The notes beneath the pieces are model-generated. The model had not been told where the DNA came from, did not search any database, and saw only the letters and a list, made by a program, of their open reading frames with translations. 28,191 nucleotides of DNA from a bacterium. GTDB taxonomy: Bacteria > SZUA-182 > DTGQ01. Position numbers and translations under genes: made by a program. The stretch is from positions 1 through 28,191 of the forward strand of contig JAILZY010000045.1 in NCBI GenBank assembly GCA_023512255.1, given 5' to 3'. This document shows positions 1 through 6,889 of this stretch, in pieces. Position 1 is the first letter of the stretch, and the number at the start of each line of letters is the position of its first letter.

Positions 1-54
1 TATTGTCTTTTACCTCAATACCCTTCCCCTGCAGCTTATCTACTTCTCCTAATT

Positions 55-185
55 TTAAATATGGGGAACATCTGGCAGCTCAAAAAAACAGACCTTCCCC
101 ATCTTTATTGAAGACTCCTATACTCTCCTCCCACCACTTGATGTTGTGAAGCTTTAGTGACCTTTTCGCTAATAAAATGCGCAAG
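55..185 (-). pseudogene. possible coding remnant running out of a repeat element
   Basis: Read on the minus strand, this stretch gives a protein-like peptide containing AKRSLKLHNIKWWEE and then FNKDGEGLFF. It hits a stop right after a run of seven T (plus-strand A at 82-88). With one T fewer the frame continues as ELPDVPHI to a stop at 55-57. The upstream part of the frame runs into the repeat starting near 153. I do not recognise a family. It could be the worn 3' end of a gene disrupted by the repeat, or a chance open frame. Confidence 0.25.
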
Positions 186-278
186 CTGGGCAGGCACAAG
201 GTCTGCCCCTAGACGCAGGGGTTGGTTTAAAACCAACCCCTACCTTGTGTTACGCACTTAGCGAAAAAACCATTTACT
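153..278. repeat. MITE-like element with imperfect terminal inverted repeats
   Basis: The left end (TAGTGACCTTTTCGCT, from 154) and the reverse complement of the right end (TAAATGGTTTTTTCGCT, ending 277) match imperfectly, so the element has terminal inverted repeats of about 17 bp. Its centre holds a near-perfect palindrome at 217-241, with 12-bp arms beginning AGGGGTTGGTTT around one central base. The same end motif recurs at 1807-2055 and 5801-6006. No transposase is encoded, so if mobile it would depend on an enzyme elsewhere. Confidence 0.6.
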
Positions 279-458
279 GAGGATGAATAAAAGCACCTCC
301 CCCTCCCCTTGCCCTTTTCCAATCAAGGGTGTGGGAAACATCTGGATAAATGTCTCTCAGACGCTTCTCATTTTATAGAAAATTATAGAAAACTACCACT
401 GACTTCATCAAAGGCTATACCCTGACTTTATCAAGGGCTAAAAGAGTGGCGAATAAAA
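279..458. other. intergenic, short direct repeat only
   Basis: Nothing coding is convincing here. A short imperfect direct repeat at about 401-441 (TGACTTCATCAAAGGCTA followed by TGACTTTATCAAGGGCTA) lies just upstream of the small open frame that begins at 459. Confidence 0.4.
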
Positions 459-668
459 GTGAGCCAAATCATGATTGACAAAGCTGAGGTTAAAGTTTTA
501 AACTGCATCGGTAGAGCTAAATCAATCAAGATAACGCTTTGCTCCAAGGATGGGAGTTTAATCCTACAAAGAGACTTCCGGAAGATCTTTCCTGCTGAAG
601 TAGGAATTTATGAGTATAAAACACGTGAATTTTATCCATCGCGGGATGGACAAAAACGGCTGTTATAA
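459..668 (+). CDS. small hypothetical protein (69 aa)
   Basis: This is a 69-residue open frame with a GTG start; an in-frame ATG four codons later (471) is the alternative. The product is basic and mixed-charge (for example IKITLCSKDGSLILQRDF), with no signal peptide or membrane segment, and I recognise no family. There is no strong ribosome-binding site, only a weak purine-rich stretch. It lies 83 bp upstream of the DUF364 gene on the same strand and could share its transcript. It may equally be a chance frame. Confidence 0.3.
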   Translation: MSQIMIDKAEVKVLNCIGRAKSIKITLCSKDGSLILQRDFRKIFPAEVGIYEYKTREFYPSRDGQKRLL

Positions 669-751
669 GGAAGAATATCTCGTTGTAATGTTAAGATAAT
701 GAGATAATAGTAGCTTGAGTAGAAGCTGAAAAAGCAAAAGGAGGCTTTCTT

Positions 752-1609
752 GTGCCTACAATGATCAAAACAGGAGACATAGCCGCTCGCCTGTATAGTT
801 ATCTTCACAGGGCAGGAGAGGACTTGCGGGTCGAGGAGGTCAGGATAGGGCTTGGCTATGTAGGAGTAAGGATTGAGGGGAAGCAGCACGGCATGGGACT
901 GGCTGCTGTGCTACGAGCCGAATTGACAAGCTGCTGTTCAGTGCTTGATGAGGCCGGACATCTGGCTGGACTTTCGGCGACCACCCTCTTAAAGCGCCTG
1001 GTGGATGGTAAAAATCCCCTAGAAAAAGCCCTAGGACTGGCCACAGCCAATGCTCTTCTCGCTCCAAGGCTGCAGCCGCTGTCTGCCCCGACATCTCCTT
1101 TAGCCTCAATATCATCCATATCAACATCATCCTACTCCTCTTCAGGGGCCTCTTCTTCAGAGGGACAAAATGAGGCTCTTCAGCTGATCAACTTAACTCC
1201 CCAGGACAGGGTAGCCATGATCGGCCTTTTCACTCCCCTGGTCCCGGCAATTGAAAGAAGCGGGGCTAGCCTGGCTATCATTGAGCGGGATGCCTCCCGG
1301 GGCTATGTGCTCGATCAAAAGACGAAAGAGACCATCTTACAAGAGTGCACAGTGGCCATCATTACGGCAACCTCTCTCCTGAATAATACCCTAGAAGAGG
1401 TATTGAACGGCTTGCGCACCCCTCGCTCTGTGCTGCTCCTTGGCCCTTCAACCCCCTTGTGCGCCGAAGTGTTTCGGGAAACCCCAGTAACTCACCTCGG
1501 AGGGTCGGCTGTGATCGATTCGGACAAAGTGATGCAAATCATTTCCGAAGGGGGAGGAACCAAGCAGCTTCGCCCCTTTGTGCGGTTTATCACTCTGGCA
1601 GTAACCTGA
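752..1609 (+). CDS. DUF4213/DUF364 protein (putative heavy-metal chelation family)
   Basis: The 285-residue product fits the two-domain DUF4213-DUF364 family. An N-terminal domain (about 1-105) contains the GLGYVGVRI and GLSATTLLKRLVDG region. A C-terminal Rossmann-like domain (about 145-280) contains VAMIGLFTPLVP, the SVLLLGPSTPL turn and the HLGGSAVIDSD segment near the end. The family is called putative heavy-metal chelation on structural grounds and its biochemistry is unsettled. The two domains are joined by an unusually Ser-rich linker (about 108-142). The GTG at 752 is preferred because GGAGG at 740-744 sits 7 nt upstream; the ATG at 761 would be too far. No partner gene lies close by. 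A cytoplasmic location is inferred from the lack of a signal peptide. Confidence 0.8.
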   Translation: MPTMIKTGDIAARLYSYLHRAGEDLRVEEVRIGLGYVGVRIEGKQHGMGLAAVLRAELTSCCSVLDEAGHLAGLSATTLLKRLVDGKNPLEKALGLATANALLAPRLQPLSAPTSPLASISSISTSSYSSSGASSSEGQNEALQLINLTPQDRVAMIGLFTPLVPAIERSGASLAIIERDASRGYVLDQKTKETILQECTVAIITATSLLNNTLEEVLNGLRTPRSVLLLGPSTPLCAEVFRETPVTHLGGSAVIDSDKVMQIISEGGGTKQLRPFVRFITLAVT

Positions 1610-1611
1610 CG

Positions 1612-1637
1612 AGCGCAAATTAATAGCGCAAATTAAT
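1612..1637. repeat. 13-bp tandem duplication just after a stop codon
   Basis: The unit AGCGCAAATTAAT occurs twice in perfect tandem (1612-1624, 1625-1637), starting 2 nt after the stop of the DUF364 gene. A degenerate third unit may follow. Comparable duplications sit at the 3' ends of several other genes in this window. Confidence 0.85.
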
Positions 1638-1806
1638 AGCATATAAATAGTGCTTCAACTTTGGTTTTTCTAGGCATGATTTTTGATTAGCTATTCTGGT
1701 GAAAAATTTATAGTTTATTTCAATATTGTGTTCAATTTACCATAAAAATATATTCATCGCCGTGATTATCAATATTTATGCCGATCAAAACCTAACTTGA
1801 GAGAGT
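1638..1806. other. AT-rich intergenic spacer
   Basis: This is AT-rich sequence with stops in every frame and no recognisable RNA, terminator or repeat. It separates the DUF364 gene from the repeat island that precedes the MFS gene. Confidence 0.5.
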
Positions 1807-2055
1807 ATAACTTCCAAATTAACTGGTTCTATCGCCAAGGACGAAAGCAGAGTCAATTACCCACGTCAATTGTAGAAGCGGCCCTTTTTGTCCACCTAAC
1901 TTGCGCATTTTGTTGGCGAGAGGACCATAAATAACTTCCGAAACTAAATGGTTCTTTCGCTAAAAAAAGTGCGCAATTTTGGCGACCATAGGTGGCCGTC
2001 CCTGCGATTGATTGGGTAATTGGATCTGCTTTCATACTTGGCGAGGAAACCACTA
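1807..2055. repeat. two adjacent MITE-like elements
   Basis: Two elements lie head to tail. Each begins with a related segment (ATAACTTCC then TGGTTCTATCGCC at 1807; ATAACTTCC then TGGTTCTTTCGCT at 1931) and each ends with the inverted version of the TGGTTC..TCGC motif (GGCGAGAGGACCATAAA near 1930; ACTTGGCGAGGAAACCACT at 2037-2055). The core of the second element (about 1971-2055, containing GGCCGTCCCTGCGATTGATT) is repeated at 5867-5955. The block ends 26 bp before the MFS start codon, so it may carry or disturb that gene's promoter. Confidence 0.65.
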
Positions 2056-2081
2056 GACGATAACAAGAATAGGAGATACTC

Positions 2082-3397
2082 ATGAGCGCGCCCCTAGCCA
2101 GCCATGAGGCATCTAACCCGGCTCATATTCCGAAAACCGTCATCGCCCTTGGGCTAGTCAGCTTCTTTACCGACCTGTCAAGCGAAATGATCTACCCTCT
2201 CCTGCCGCTATTTCTATCCTCAGCGCTTGGAGCTGGGGCTTTTGCCCTTGGACTCATTGAAGGGATAGCTGAGGCTACAGCCTCAGCCCTCAAGATTACT
2301 TCAGGCTACCTGGCGGATAAGTTGGGAAAGAAAAAGCCCTTTGTTCTTGCAGGCTACAGCTTATCCTCTGCGGTGCGCCCCCTCATTGGGCTGGCCACCT
2401 CATGGCCTGTGGTTCTTATCCTGAGATTCATGGACAGGGTAGGCAAGGGAATCAGGACCTCGCCCCGAGATGCTTTGATCGCTGAAGTTACTCGGCCCGA
2501 ATTAAGAGGCCGAGCTTATGGATTTCACCGAGCTATGGACCATGCGGGTGCGGTCTTTGGCCCCTTGGCCGCAGTCCTCGTGCTGAAGGGATTTGGCCTT
2601 CCGCTACGGGTGGTATTTTTCCTCTCCGCTTTGCCTGGAATTGTGGTAGTCATGATCCTCATCTTATTTGTCCCCAAGGAGAGAAAAAAAGAACCGGCAG
2701 CCATCAATCCCTCTAATTTTGTGATCAGCAGACAAAAGGAGCGCTGCGGCGATGCAGGGGAAGAAGCCGAGCGCAAAACTCCTCAGCCTCACAGGCCGAT
2801 GATGGTTCTCAGCCTCAGGCCGATGATGGTTCGAGCGGCAGCTTTGGGCTTTTTCTCCTGGCAATTATTGCCTTCACCCTTGGCAATTCCACCGATGCCT
2901 TCCTCCTGCTTAGACTCAATATGGCTGGTGTGGATGCGGCAGGAGTTGCTATTTTGTGGTCAGCCTTCCATGTGGTTAAAATGGCTTCAGCCTATCTCGG
3001 GGGAAGACTCTCAGACAGCCTTGGCCAAAAATTTATGATTATCACCGGCTGGGGCTATTATGCGGCCATTTATCTCCTTTTTGCCATCCTGGATGGCAAA
3101 AGAAGTCTCGCTGCGGTCTTTCTGCTCTATGGTCTTTACTTTGGCCTGACTGAGCCTGCGGAAAGATCCTGGGTAGCCTCATTTGCTCCCGCCCCTCTAA
3201 GAGGCAAGGCGTTTGGCTATTATCACGGGGTAGTAGGTCTTGCCTCGCTTCCGGCTAGTCTAATCTTTGGCTTAGTATGGCAAGGATTAGGCTATCAATA
3301 CGCCTTTATCATGGGTGCAGGCTTTGCCCTACTTGGCTGTGGACTCATTCAGGCTGCGGCAAAGGGAAGCTTGCGGGACAGAGAGAACAATGCCTAG
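2082..3397 (+). pseudogene. MFS transporter, interrupted by a frameshift in the central loop
   Basis: This encodes a major facilitator superfamily permease in two frames. Frame one (from ATG 2082, with AGGAGA upstream) carries TM1-6: the motif-A loop GYLADKLGKKKP and the conserved DRVGKGIRTSPRDALIAE segment. Frame two, open from before 2720, carries SFGLFLLAIIAFTLGNSTDAF and TM7-12, ending at 3397. The switch to the -1 frame lies in the hydrophilic loop between TM6 and TM7, somewhere in 2680-2795. That stretch holds seven A (2684-2690), a GGGG run and a direct repeat containing GGCCGATGATGGTTC. A one-base deletion explains it; a sequencing error or programmed shift cannot be excluded. Both halves look otherwise intact. 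The substrate is unknown. The gene converges on the lipoprotein gene with only 14 bp between the ends. Confidence 0.8.
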
Positions 3398-3411
3398 TGA
3401 AAGGGCCTAGC

Positions 3412-4047
3412 TCACCAATTAAGAGGAATATCACACATTTCATAATCTTCTTCATCTTCTTCATCTTCCCCCTTATAGTGCACAAAGTCAGATACCTGGA
3501 TACCGACCTCTGTTGAAATCTCAGCATCTCGATTGGTCATAATTTCTCGACAATTGAAGATAAGGTTGGCATTGTATTTATAAAAAATACCCCTAACACC
3601 GATGAGTCGCCGGAGAGGATAACTTGCCTTCTGGTTTTGACTCACGATCATTATATTAAGCTCGACTTCTTGATCAGGCTCGATAATTTGACCAAGGGGA
3701 ATAAATTGGCAATCTATGGGGGGAGTTCGGTCATCAGCTGGAGTATACTCAATTATCACATTCTCAATCCTAACATCTGAAGCCGGTCGAGTCGTATCTT
3801 TACTTATTACTTTAGATCGAATTTTAACCGGAAGATAATCAGGTTGTATTATAAATTTCTCACAGATTCCGTTGTTATTGCTATCTATCCAGAAAGCAAC
3901 ATCAGAATCAAGCCAGGACTGGTTACTGCTTACAGCTATTGATAATGTATCAAAAAACTCTACGCCTCCGGTCGATGATGATCCACAGCCGCCTATTAAA
4001 AGTACAAGACAACAACCTAAAAATACAAAGATAATACCGCTCTTCAT
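3412..4047 (-). CDS. putative lipoprotein (211 aa), function unknown
   Basis: The N-terminus is a lipoprotein signal peptide: a basic start (MKSG), a hydrophobic core and a lipobox-like LLIGGC with the acylated Cys at 21, followed by a Gly/Ser linker. The mature part has a DSNNNGICE segment resembling an acidic calcium-type loop, and a beta-rich body. The C-terminus has a strongly acidic run (GEDEEDEEDYE). No family is recognised. The start is secure: AAGGAGATG lies at good distance before the ATG (complement of 4045-4047). A ~105-bp repeated element (4095-4202) lies about 50 bp upstream in the same orientation. A surface or periplasmic location is predicted from the lipobox. Confidence 0.75.
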   Translation of the reverse strand: MKSGIIFVFLGCCLVLLIGGCGSSSTGGVEFFDTLSIAVSSNQSWLDSDVAFWIDSNNNGICEKFIIQPDYLPVKIRSKVISKDTTRPASDVRIENVIIEYTPADDRTPPIDCQFIPLGQIIEPDQEVELNIMIVSQNQKASYPLRRLIGVRGIFYKYNANLIFNCREIMTNRDAEISTEVGIQVSDFVHYKGEDEEDEEDYEMCDIPLNW

Positions 4048-4094
4048 AATCTTACATCTCCTTTATACTCGATATTTTTATAATATTTTTGTAT

Positions 4095-4202
4095 CTACAC
4101 TTTTGCAGAAATTTCTTAGCGCCATTGACATCCTTAAGAAAGTTACCTCTAATAGCAAATCCAGTAAAATCAAGGCCTTGGAGAAAAAGTGCAAAAGCAT
4201 AG
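4095..4202 (-). repeat. 105-bp class repeat with inverted ends, copy A
   Basis: On the minus strand this 108-bp segment starts CTATGCTTTTGCA and ends TGCAAAAGTGTAG, which are inverted copies of each other with two mismatches. A second copy of 104 bp, roughly 80 percent or more identical by eye, lies at 25261-25364 on the plus strand. The best-conserved stretches are TTGATTTTACTGGATTT in the middle and AAGAAATTTCTGCAAAAG at the end. Both copies point towards a gene for an exported protein. It could be a small non-autonomous mobile element, a structured leader or a promoter module. Confidence 0.8.
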
Positions 4203-4729
4203 TTTTTATATTTTGTATAAAAAATTCGAATGATCATGCGGGATAGTCGCATAAAAATATACCAATATCCAAAGATATCAAATACTTATATGAATTAATC
4301 ATAATTAGTCTAATTCCCTAATATGTTGATATTATTGGCCAATCAATTATTATACATCGCCCTGAATGATCATTTGACAATTGCTCCTAATTTGGCTATA
4401 TTAGGCAGAATAAGCATGGATATTTTTTTGCAATCAGCCGATTTGTATATTTATTTAATCTATTCATTTAATTTAAGTTATTTATTTAATAACTGCATGA
4501 TTTATATAATTTGTAGGGATTTGAACGGAGACAAAATTAAAGTAAGAGCCTCCTCCTTGTGAGAATGGCTCGCAGGAAACCCCTGAGGCTTAGCTCCAAT
4601 GGCCATTATCCCCCATCCCTGGGGATGGCTTGCAGGGTATGCTGCTCAGAATTTGATGTGTTGGTTAAAATTTGAACATTGATGATTATAAAATAATCTG
4701 ACTATAACCAACGAGCCCAGGTCCGCTCT

Positions 4730-4915
4730 TTATGAGAGCGGGGTAAGGCTATGTTGTATTTTTAACCCCCGGGGTCGGATAACCAGGGTATAAAATCTTT
4801 GATGTATAAGATCTTTAAGAAATATCTTGATCTTATTTTGAGAAAATAGATTGGCGTCGGGTTTGACGAGTCCTTCAAGAAAACCAACACTAATAATGTT
4901 TTTTAATCTAGGCAT
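4730..4915 (-). CDS. doubtful small ORF (61 aa)
   Basis: This is a 61-residue frame beginning MPRLKNIISVGFLEGL, with AGGAAG about 9 nt upstream of its ATG. It has no signal peptide and no recognised family. It lies alone in an AT-rich spacer. It may be a gene fragment or chance. Confidence 0.2.
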   Translation of the reverse strand: MPRLKNIISVGFLEGLVKPDANLFSQNKIKIFLKDLIHQRFYTLVIRPRGLKIQHSLTPLS

Positions 4916-5135
4916 AGAAATTGCTTCCTAAAAAAAGGAATACGATTATATATTTAAGGGATAACTAGATCTAAAAAATGATAAAAGAAGAAAATCTCGA
5001 TAAGTCGGCTATTATCAGGTGAGCCTATCACAATGGCCAAGAAAGCCGACGGGAAGGAAGTTTGCAAAAAAACTCGCCCGCATTTTATGATAAATGGATT
5101 GAGGCGAGGCAAAGGAAGAAAGGAGGTGAATCGCG

Positions 5136-5444
5136 ATGAGGAAATTTTGGCCGGCGTTAATAATCTCAGGCCTAATCTTAATCGGAACCACCGGTTGCAA
5201 TCTCCCCAACAAGCAATCTGAGGAGGAGCCAAAGGTGGGAGTAGAGGAGCAGGTTAAGGAAGAAGCTCCTGCACCTGCTGAACAGGCTCCAGCCCAAGAG
5301 GCTGTCCAGCCTGAGACACCTGCCGCACCAGCGGAAACCACTGCTCCAGCCGAGGAGACTCAGGCTCCAGCCGAGGGTACTCAGGCTCCAGCCGAGGAGA
5401 CTCAGGCTCCAGCCGAGGGCACCCAGGCTCCAGCGGGCCAGTAA
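5136..5444 (+). CDS. small Pro/Ala/Glu-rich putative lipoprotein (102 aa)
   Basis: A very good Shine-Dalgarno sequence (AAAGGAGGTGA) precedes the ATG at 5136. The product begins MRKFWPALIISGLILIGTTG followed by Cys21, a lipoprotein-type signal peptide, although the -3 position is Thr rather than Leu. The mature part is a low-complexity acidic Pro/Ala-rich stalk. Its end consists of four 7-residue units, ETQAPAE alternating with GTQAPAE (about 5355-5440). Such stalks usually span the periplasm or cell wall or tether other domains, but no globular domain is present here. Function is unknown. The repeat number is likely to vary by slippage. Confidence 0.7.
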   Translation: MRKFWPALIISGLILIGTTGCNLPNKQSEEEPKVGVEEQVKEEAPAPAEQAPAQEAVQPETPAAPAETTAPAEETQAPAEGTQAPAEETQAPAEGTQAPAGQ

Positions 5445-5478
5445 TCTTAAGTATTTGTATTTTCAATAACAGATGATA

Positions 5479-5525
5479 ATGGTCAGGTCTTGAAATGCGG
5501 TATGCTGAACTCAAGACCTGACCAT
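5479..5525. repeat. perfect 15-bp inverted repeat (strong hairpin)
   Basis: ATGGTCAGGTCTTGA at 5479-5493 is followed after 17 nt by its exact reverse complement at 5511-5525. It lies 34 bp after the stop of the Pro/Ala-rich lipoprotein gene. A stem this long could end transcription or protect the mRNA 3' end, but no T-run follows, so it is not a standard intrinsic terminator. Confidence 0.8.
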
Positions 5526-5800
5526 GCATGAATGACAGTTTGAGTTCGCAAAAGCAATCACTACTGCAAAACAATTACTACTATTGAATTAGCAACTAAC
5601 TCTAAGTAACCAACATCTGCCTTCCCCTTGACCTGATCCTACTTTCAAAATCCTTTTCCCCTCTTCTAAAAAGAGCAAGATACCTTATCATAAGCATAAA
5701 CATAAGCAACCAATCATAATGAGTTATAACCTTCTAGCCAGATAATTATTTCACTTGTCTATCGTACCTCATTATGTCAAGTTATAAACCTTTACGGTCA
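5526..5800. other. intergenic, no gene seen
   Basis: This is AT-rich sequence with stops in all frames and no recognisable RNA or promoter. It separates the lipoprotein gene from the repeat island at 5801-6006. Confidence 0.5.
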
Positions 5801-6006
5801 GGCACTTAGCGTAATTGATCCGCTGCCCACTTGTGTTACGCACTTGGTGAAAAGACCACTAACAAGGCGCACAATTTTGTGCGACCACAGGAGGCCGTCC
5901 CTGCGATTGATTGGCTAATCGGCTCTGCTCTCGCACTTGGCGTGGAAACCACTTAGGGTAATTGATCTGCTGCTCACTAGTGTTACGCACTTGGCGAGGA
6001 AACCAC
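5801..6006. repeat. repeat island: several end motifs of the MITE-like family
   Basis: Four direct copies of the end motif occur: GGCACTTAGCG near 5804, GTTACGCACTTGGTGAAAAG near 5836, CGCACTTGGCGTGGAAACC near 5932 and GTTACGCACTTGGCGAGGAA near 5983. AATTGATCCGCTGCC and AATTGATCTGCTGCT precede two of them, so part of the island is itself a duplication. The stretch 5867-5955 repeats the core of the element at 1971-2055. The block ends 14 bp short of the 3' end of the phosphatase gene. Confidence 0.7.
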
Positions 6007-6019
6007 TTATAAATCAGCT

Positions 6020-6649
6020 CTAAAGATGGCTAACCTCATTGACAGCAATCAACCGAAAGGGAGGCTCAGCTTCTGGCTGGCTTTCATCATACTGAAGGGT
6101 GCTGATAGAGGCAAAATCAAGCTGGAGAAGCATCTCTCCCTTGCTGAGATCGCTCCTAACTATCTGGCCCAACAGGGTCTTAATCACCCCACCGTGGGTA
6201 ATGACGGCTATATTCTTTCCTTGAGCCGCCGCGCTCCTTATAATGGCTTCATATCCTTGCAGGATGCGATGGGAAAATTCAGCGATTGACTCCCCATCGG
6301 GAAAGCGAAAGTCCTCGGCCAAGCTCATCCACCTGCGGCAAAGATCAGGATCGGCTTTTTCTATTTCCTCATAGGTTAGGCCTTCCCAGCGGCCAAAATT
6401 GATTTCCCGCAAAGAACATAAGCTGATATGGCTGATATTGAGGCTTTGGGCCAGAAGTGAGGCAGGATAGTGAGCCCGATAAAGATCGCTTGAATAAACA
6501 AGGCTGATTTTCTCTCTGGACAGCCGGCTGATGAGCCTGGTTGCTTGGTCTAGGCCGATCTGGCTTAGGCCGATATCCGTCCAGCCATAAAAGCGTCGGG
6601 CCGTATGGTTGACAATCTCAGGGTGGCGAATCAGAAAAATATTTCCCAT
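6020..6649 (-). CDS. cobC: histidine phosphatase, CobC-type (alpha-ribazole phosphatase)
   Basis: This is a 209-residue member of the histidine phosphatase (phosphoglycerate mutase-like) superfamily. Visible active-site residues are the N-terminal FLIRHP (Arg8, His9 as the phosphate acceptor), Arg58 in YSSDLYR, Glu82 in LREINFGRWEG, and the second His152 in VITHGG. The REINFGRWEG segment is typical of alpha-ribazole phosphatases. These remove the 5' phosphate of alpha-ribazole phosphate, or of adenosylcobalamin phosphate, in the last steps of cobalamin nucleotide-loop assembly. It lies downstream of cobS on the same strand, which supports the assignment; a generic phosphatase remains possible. 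The first codons are duplicated upstream (6745-6795), so only the copy starting at 6649 leads into a full gene. The Shine-Dalgarno sequence is weak. Confidence 0.8.
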   Translation of the reverse strand: MGNIFLIRHPEIVNHTARRFYGWTDIGLSQIGLDQATRLISRLSREKISLVYSSDLYRAHYPASLLAQSLNISHISLCSLREINFGRWEGLTYEEIEKADPDLCRRWMSLAEDFRFPDGESIAEFSHRILQGYEAIIRSAAAQGKNIAVITHGGVIKTLLGQIVRSDLSKGEMLLQLDFASISTLQYDESQPEAEPPFRLIAVNEVSHL

Positions 6650-6889
6650 CTCGAAGATATTTCCTATCTAGGCTATCAAAAGTTAGCTCTCAAAAGGATA
6701 ATCTTAATCTCAAGTCAGCTCTCAAAAGGGTAATCTCAGCCCCAGGCCGTATGGTTGACAATCTCAGGGTGGCGAATCAGAAAAATATTTCCCATCTCGA
6801 AGATATTTCCTACTAGGCTCTCAAAAGTCAGCTCTCAAAAGGGTAATCTTAATCTCAAGTCAGCTCTCAAAAGGGTAATCTCAGCCCCA
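6599..6889. repeat. 146-bp tandem duplication spanning the cobS-cobC junction
   Basis: Copy 1 (6599-6744) and copy 2 (6745-6889) are near-identical; the part matching the cobC start is identical. Each unit contains the first 17 codons of cobC, the spacer and the last codons of cobS. Copy 2 therefore carries a vestigial cobC start (ATG complement 6793-6795) that reads 19 codons and stops at 6736-6738 in the duplicated cobS tail. Inside the unit a 23-bp segment containing CTCTCAAAAGGGTAATC repeats with a 32-bp period (6827-6849, 6859-6881), copying the cobS stop codon. Without the duplication the cobS-cobC gap would be about 70 bp. Confidence 0.9.

Larger units (their letters stand above)
4053..5135. 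other. gene-poor AT-rich region
   Basis: Apart from the element at 4095-4202 and one doubtful small frame (4730-4915 minus), I see no supported gene. Around 4561-4640 a short motif (GATGGCTTGCAGG and a near copy) occurs twice beside a small hairpin at about 4613-4627. The rest is AT-rich with short frames that look random. Confidence 0.5.

Noticed and set aside
1853-2083. 76-residue minus-strand ORF before the MFS gene
   Set aside because: It consists almost wholly of the MITE-like repeats.
4052-4252. 66-residue minus-strand ORF
   Set aside because: It is the translation of the repeated element (copy A). In copy B the frame is broken by small indels, so coding is unlikely.
4323-4562. 79-residue hydrophobic plus-strand ORF
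   Set aside because: AT-rich codons, no ribosome site and no family resemblance; probably a chance frame.
5355-5440. CRISPR-like regular repeats
   Set aside because: The units are contiguous, in frame and code for a Pro/Ala stalk; there are no spacers.
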